NCBI GenBank assembly: GCA_018398815.1
Contig: CM031610.1
Coordinates: 33,096,083-33,160,082, forward strand
From: Conus ventricosus
Taxonomy: Eukaryota > Mollusca > Gastropoda > Neogastropoda > Conidae
Length of the DNA: 64,000 nucleotides
Direction of reading: 5' to 3'
Shown: positions 58,690 to 64,000 of the stretch, in pieces
Layout of the letters: each line of letters opens with the position of its first letter
Position numbering within the stretch: the stretch's first letter is position 1
Notes under the pieces: model-generated
Databases searched by the model: none
Seen by the model: the letters and a program-made list of their open reading frames with translations, nothing else
What the model was told of the DNA's origin: nothing
Made by a program: the position numbers and the translations under genes

Positions 58690-61020
58690 GAATAAGGCAG
58701 ATATAGAGCTTCTATTCTATCTCTGCTGGCATATCAGACCCTTGCGTCCTCTTATTCCTTGTTGACAAAAGCAGACTTTAGTGCTACTATTTATCAATTC
58801 TATTGACAAAGCAGACATTAGTGCTTACATTCTATTTTCTATTGACAAGAAAGCAGACCTAGTGTCACTTTTATTCATTATAATGTTGCGCTCTCCATCT
58901 TTCTATTGGCATAGCAGACTTGGGCCTCTTATTCTATATCTGTGGACATAGCAGACCTAGTGCCCCTTATTCATATCTGTGGACATAGCCAACCTAGTCC
59001 CTCTTTATTCCTATATCTGTGGACATAGCAGACCTAGAGCCCCGTATTCTATATCTGTGGACATAGCAACCCTAGTGCCCCACTTATCTATATCTGTCGA
59101 CATAGCAGACCTAGTGCCTCTTATTCTACATCGAGGACATAGCAGACCTAGTGCCCCTTATTCAATATCTGTGGACATAGCAGAACCTATGCCTCTTATT
59201 CTATAATCTGTGGACATACAGACCTAGTGCCTCTTATTCTATCTCCGTGGACATAGCAGACCTGGTGCCATTATTCTCTATCTGTGATATAGTAGACCAA
59301 GTGCAACTATTCTACATCTGTGGACATAGCAGACCTAGGGCCTCTTATTCTATATCTGTGGACATAGTCAACATAGAGCCTTTTAATTCTGATTGACATG
59401 AAAGACCTATGCGTTCTTTAAAAACTGTTATATATGTGTGTCAGATCCAGTGTCTCTTATTCTACCTCTAGTGGACATAGAAGACCCAGTGTCTCATTTG
59501 CTGTTAACACAGAAGATCTAGTGCCTCTTTATATCTTGTTGTCATAAAAGACCTAGGGCCTCTTATTACTTGTTGACATAGCACTCCTGATGCCTCTCAT
59601 TCCTTGTTTGACGTACTAGATACAAGACCTCTGTTTATATCTCTGACGACATACCACACTCCTATTCCATTGCTGTCAGTCACACGTGGTGCCTCTTCTC
59701 CGATGTCATTGAACACAGCACATCTGGTGTTTCTTATTCCATCTTCATATTGAATAAGCAACTCGGTCTCTCATACACTGATTCTGATGCATAAACACAC
59801 CTTTGCGTTGCCTTTTCTTGACATAGCAAACCTATGGCTTCTTATTCTTCGCTGAAAAAACGGATGTAAGTGCCTCTATTCTTGATGGCAACAGCAAATC
59901 TGGTGCCTCCTTATTCTTCGTTGACATTTCAACGGTCCTAGTGCCTCTTATTCTTCGTTGACATGTAACCAGACCACGTGCCTATTATATTCTTTGTGAC
60001 ATGTAACAGACCCCTAGTGCCTCTTATTCTTCATTGACATATAACAAACAAGTGTCTATTATTCTTTGTTGACATGTACCAGACTAGTGCCTCTTATTCT
60101 CGTTGGCATGTAACAGACCAAGTGCCTCTAATCTTTGTTGACATATAACAGACCTAGTCCTCTTATTCTTCGTTGACATGTAACAGACCAAGTGCCTCTT
60201 ATTCTTTGTTGACATGTATCAGACAAAGTGCCTCTTATTCTTCGTTGACACGTAACGGAACCTAGTGCCTCGTATTCTTCGTTGACATTAACAGACCAAG
60301 TGCCTCTGAAGTTTTTTGTTGAATGTAACAGACCTATCCTCCTATCGCCGTTGACATGTAACGGAACCTAGTGCCTCTTTTTTCTTCGTTGACATGTAAC
60401 AGACCTAGTGCCTCTTATTTTCCCTAGTGCCTCTTAATCTTTGTTTTTGACATACCAACAGACCTACGTGCCACTCCTTCTTCGTTCACAATGTAACAGA
60501 CCAAGTGCCTATTATTCTTCGTTGACATGTAACAGACCTAGGGCCTCTTATTCTCTATTGACATGTTTCGGACCCTAGTGCCTCTTATTCTCCGTTGACA
60601 TATCAGATACCAAGTGCCACTCCTTCGTAGATTCTTAGCAGACTATGTGCTTCTTATTCTTCATTGACATATAGTAAACCAAAGCCTCTTATTATTTGTT
60701 GTCATAGGAACAAAGTGCCTCTTACTCTAATTTTGTTGACATCTAGAACCTGGTGCCTCGATTCCTGTCTGTGCAGACACCTACCAAATTCCTTTTATTA
60801 ATTTTTATTTCTATTTATGAACCTCAGTGACTTTTTTCTCTGCTAAGACAGAGGCGCCCCTCGTGCCTCTACTTCGAGTTGAATAACACACATGCTGTCT
60901 CTTATTCTTTATTGACATGCTAGACCTAGTTCCTCTTATTCCTTGTTGACATATTAGACAGAGTGCCCTTATTTCCTCGTTGACATATTAGACCAGTGCC
61001 TCTTATCCTCTTGACATAGC
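58690..61020. repeat. 34-38 bp minisatellite, copy B
   Basis: Uninterrupted array with the same order of unit types as copy A: the ATATCTGTGGACATAG type, then the GACATGTAACAGACC type, then a few GACATATTAGACC units near 60915-61010. Confidence 0.92.
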
Positions 61021-64000
61021 AGACGTAAGGCGCGTACTTCTCTGTTATCGCGTTAACCTTGGCTTTTTAATTAAAAAAAATATTTTCTGTGGACATAACA
61101 GACCTGGCATCTTTTTCATTTCTGTGATGACATAGCAGACCTGCGCCTCTTTAACTCTCTTCGTCTTTCACTTGATTTCGATCACGCGGTGATTAACGGT
61201 TTCTCCAGAGTTATGGTATTTTAAAACAACATTTTTTGTTAGCTGAAGCCAATAATCATCGCCCAAAAACCTGAAATAGACACATTCATCACAAAAATAA
61301 TATTCTTTAGAAATGATGCGCAGAATGTGTGCGATACCAAGAAGGTCCGTAAGGACATGCAAGAATGCAAAAATCTCAAAAATTGTTTGAGTTAATCTAC
61401 CTCTGTTGACATTGTTGACATTGCAGACCTGGTTTTTTTTTTTTTTTTTTATTTTTTTTCTATCCTAATCGCTTGTGACACAGCATACTTGGTCACTCCT
61501 GTCTTGTTTGACACAATCCGAGCATCAAGGTTCAAATTCACGTGTTCTTGTTTGACACAGACAATCAGCGCTTTCAGTATCGAATTCACCTGCATGCAGA
61601 CACATTCCATCTATTCTACACTATATCTGCATCCCTGAGACTACTGTGCGCAGGGTTTTGCAAGCTTGATAACCACATAAATGAAATCTAGAAAGAAAGA
61701 TTTAAGCAACGGTCTCACTGAAACGACAAAGCAGCTGTCTGAACTAGGCATTGACCAAGCGTCTGGGTTGGACTTCAACAATCTTGGTAACAACTCTCTG
61801 CTACTACTAAGCCAAGTGCGTGCGTGCTCACATGTGCATTCATATGGCGACTGCGTGGCTTGCGTATGTGAGTGCATTGCACACAAATATGAGGACAAAT
61901 TTGTACTGTATACCTGTGGCGCAGCCATGCACACATACATGCATACGCTTCGCGACGAATTTAACGGCACAGCACTTATAATTTCGCGCGCACGCGCGCA
62001 GCGCGTGTGTGTGTGTGTGTTGTGTGTGTGTGTTTGTGTGTGTGGTGTGTGCTCGCGTGTGTGTGTGTGTGTGTGTGTGTGCATATGTGTGTTCGCAGTG
62101 CATGTATGTTATGTATATGTACCATATTAAGCCTGCAATGTATGGTGTAAAGGTGAGATATGTGTGGAATTGTTATTCAAGATGGTTAGTTTCAGTCTAA
62201 AGCAGTCTAAAAGAGATTGAAGAAAAAAAGATACAGGAACACAAATGGAGAAATCAGGGAATCCGTAATTACAGAAAAATATACAATTCAAATCATCATC
62301 ATCATCCTTCTGAGTATCATGCATCAATCATTCGTCGTCCATTAACGGTCCCTTCATTATCATGTCTCAAACACAATTTTCTGTCACAGCTGTATAAGTT
62401 CCCACTATGGTTTGAAACATATATACCTTTCTTGAAATCAGTGGAAAACAAGTCCAACCATCGCCTGCACCTTCCACTGACATAAACGTGGCACAACCCC
62501 ACCGTACAAACCTCATTTTCCCTATAACCTCCACCCGCACCACTACGTAAACATACTCTAACGAGCGTGCATACGGATCGTGCAGACAAGGCCACTGCCC
62601 CACCACTTCCTGTCCCAACACAGGCCCGCAGAAGGGCATCAACATTCGTGCATACCAAGATGAAGTCCTTAAGTACCAAACGATCATTGGTTGGGCGTAA
62701 CGAACATCTGTATATCCATCTCTAACCTCTTACATAAAGGTTTGTTGTTTTTTGCATTCCACCACCGCAACCCCTCCCCGGCTCACCCCAATCACCGCCC
62801 CCCCTCGCCCAACCTCTTCCCCCTCTTTAGTTTTCCCCTGGTCTCTCTGCTCCTCTTCCAGCTCTCTCCTGCCGCCCTGAAAAGGTAGTGCCAAACACAT
62901 CAGCAATTCACGCCATGCACGGCACACACAAACACAGATGCACACCCATGTGCGATCATGAAACACCTATGGGTAATTCACACTACACAGTTTACGGGGA
63001 CGACCCATCTCACTAATGTGCGCTTACTAATCACCCATGAACGTGCAGCAAACACAGCAGGATTCTGAAAGATACAAAATTGTACCGTCTCGGTTAGCAA
63101 GAGTTCAGACATTTACGTCTACCATTGAAAAAAAAGAAAAAGTGTAAGACTTCATTTTCAAAGTCATAGGAGTGTCTTTCTGAGATTATGACCGATACTC
63201 ATTCAGTCGCAATGTTTCTTGCTATTCTTTTTAGTCTCTCCTTGCTCTTCTTCTCAAGTCTTTTTCATCACTTGATTTCGGGTCCTGTAAGACGGTCACA
63301 CGATAAGGTGGATCGATCGTTTAAAGTGTAGGGATGAATTTCTTTCTGAAATTCTAAGGATCGGCCTAATTGTAATTCACTTGCTATTGTTCGCACCATG
63401 TCTTCTGCTCATCTCTTTGCATTTTGAATCCTTCATGACCAAGGCAATACATCCAAGTAGGTTTTACTCCACCATGTGAGGGCTGCGCATTACGTCACAG
63501 TCAACCTTGAACACAGCCATTTCACATTCCACTTTTTAAATAAGGTTCACTGAGTCATCAGCTTCCAAGCTGTTTGATTTTTGACAGTTTAATTTGGGGG
63601 GGGTAATCAGAGGCAGTGGAATCATTGAAAAGCCACTGCATCTGTCGCACTGAGACCGGCAGCTTTGAAGTTTGCCTGCAACAAAGTCTTCCAGCTGTTT
63701 TGCACAGTTCTGCTTCACCGTGTGCACTCAACCAGGCTCACGTTTGTATTTGACCGCCAATACACATCAGGCTTCAGTTTTGCAGTATTTCCCAACTGTA
63801 TCCCCCTGAGGAAAAAAAATAACCAAGGTTGGTTGTTTTTCGATAGGATGGTGGTATTTGGAGCTCTGGCGCATGACACTTGGAATCTAGCGGTTTCGAA
63901 GGGGTCAGGGTATTTTTCTCTTTCCGTAGGATGTTTAAAATCTGGTACCTCACAAATACTGTTTCTTGTCCTTTTTCTTTCCCACCAATATTTTCCCACG
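61021..64000. other. Shared unique DNA, copy B (pairs with 35576-38335)
   Basis: Collinear with copy A to the window end. Contains a poly-T run at 61433-61450, a CG/TG microsatellite at 61985-62085 and the pyrimidine-rich stretch at 62760-62880. No gene recognised. Confidence 0.55.

Overview
This looks like nuclear DNA from an animal, most likely a marine invertebrate and possibly a mollusc (gastropod). The evidence is the retroelement types (Ty3-type LTR elements, a Jockey/CR1-group LINE, a tRNA-derived SINE, a possible Penelope-like remnant), the very abundant (TG)n, (GA)n and (AAT)n arrays, and a degraded copy of a multi-copy invertebrate gene family. No intact host gene is visible. Almost every recognisable coding region is broken by one- or two-base indels, and homopolymer runs of C or G are common. 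Both fit an unpolished long-read assembly on top of real decay, so frameshifts here are weak evidence for true pseudogenes. A gap of exactly 1000 N lies at 1085-2084.

The main organising fact is a large direct collinear repeat. Copy A (about 6105-38330) and copy B (about 49400 to the window end) share order, orientation and most sequence. They differ by indels and by whole mobile elements. Copy A alone carries a fold-back element (6911-7566), a 7.6 kb LTR element on the minus strand (11648-19257), a 5'-inverted LINE (19868-21907) and an 8.25 kb LTR element on the plus strand (26149-34398). Copy B alone carries a 2.45 kb element with split direct repeats (51396-53845). This pattern is expected if two haplotypes were scaffolded in tandem, or if an old segmental duplication was later hit by separate insertions.

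Left to right: part of a long solo LTR-like repeat (1-1084), the gap, a degraded PIN-like family gene (2193-5371), poly-C/poly-G and TG arrays, the fold-back element, unique DNA and microsatellites, a degraded rhodopsin-like receptor (10430-11535), LTR element 1, the LINE, shared unique DNA, a tRNA-derived SINE, a 34-38 bp minisatellite with LTR element 2 inside it, shared unique DNA, a full solo LTR-like repeat (40377-42401), 7 kb of unique DNA rich in microsatellites, then copy B with the second receptor copy, SINE copy and minisatellite.

Both LTR elements encode gag, protease, integrase, reverse transcriptase and RNase H in that order. The integrase therefore precedes the reverse transcriptase, as in Ty1/copia elements and the Gmr1-like branch of Ty3/gypsy, although the sequences themselves are Ty3-type. 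Element 2 also carries two protease-like domains in tandem. Element 1 has a primer-binding site that matches the 3' end of tryptophan tRNA and a gag that opens with six exact 33-bp (11-residue) repeats.
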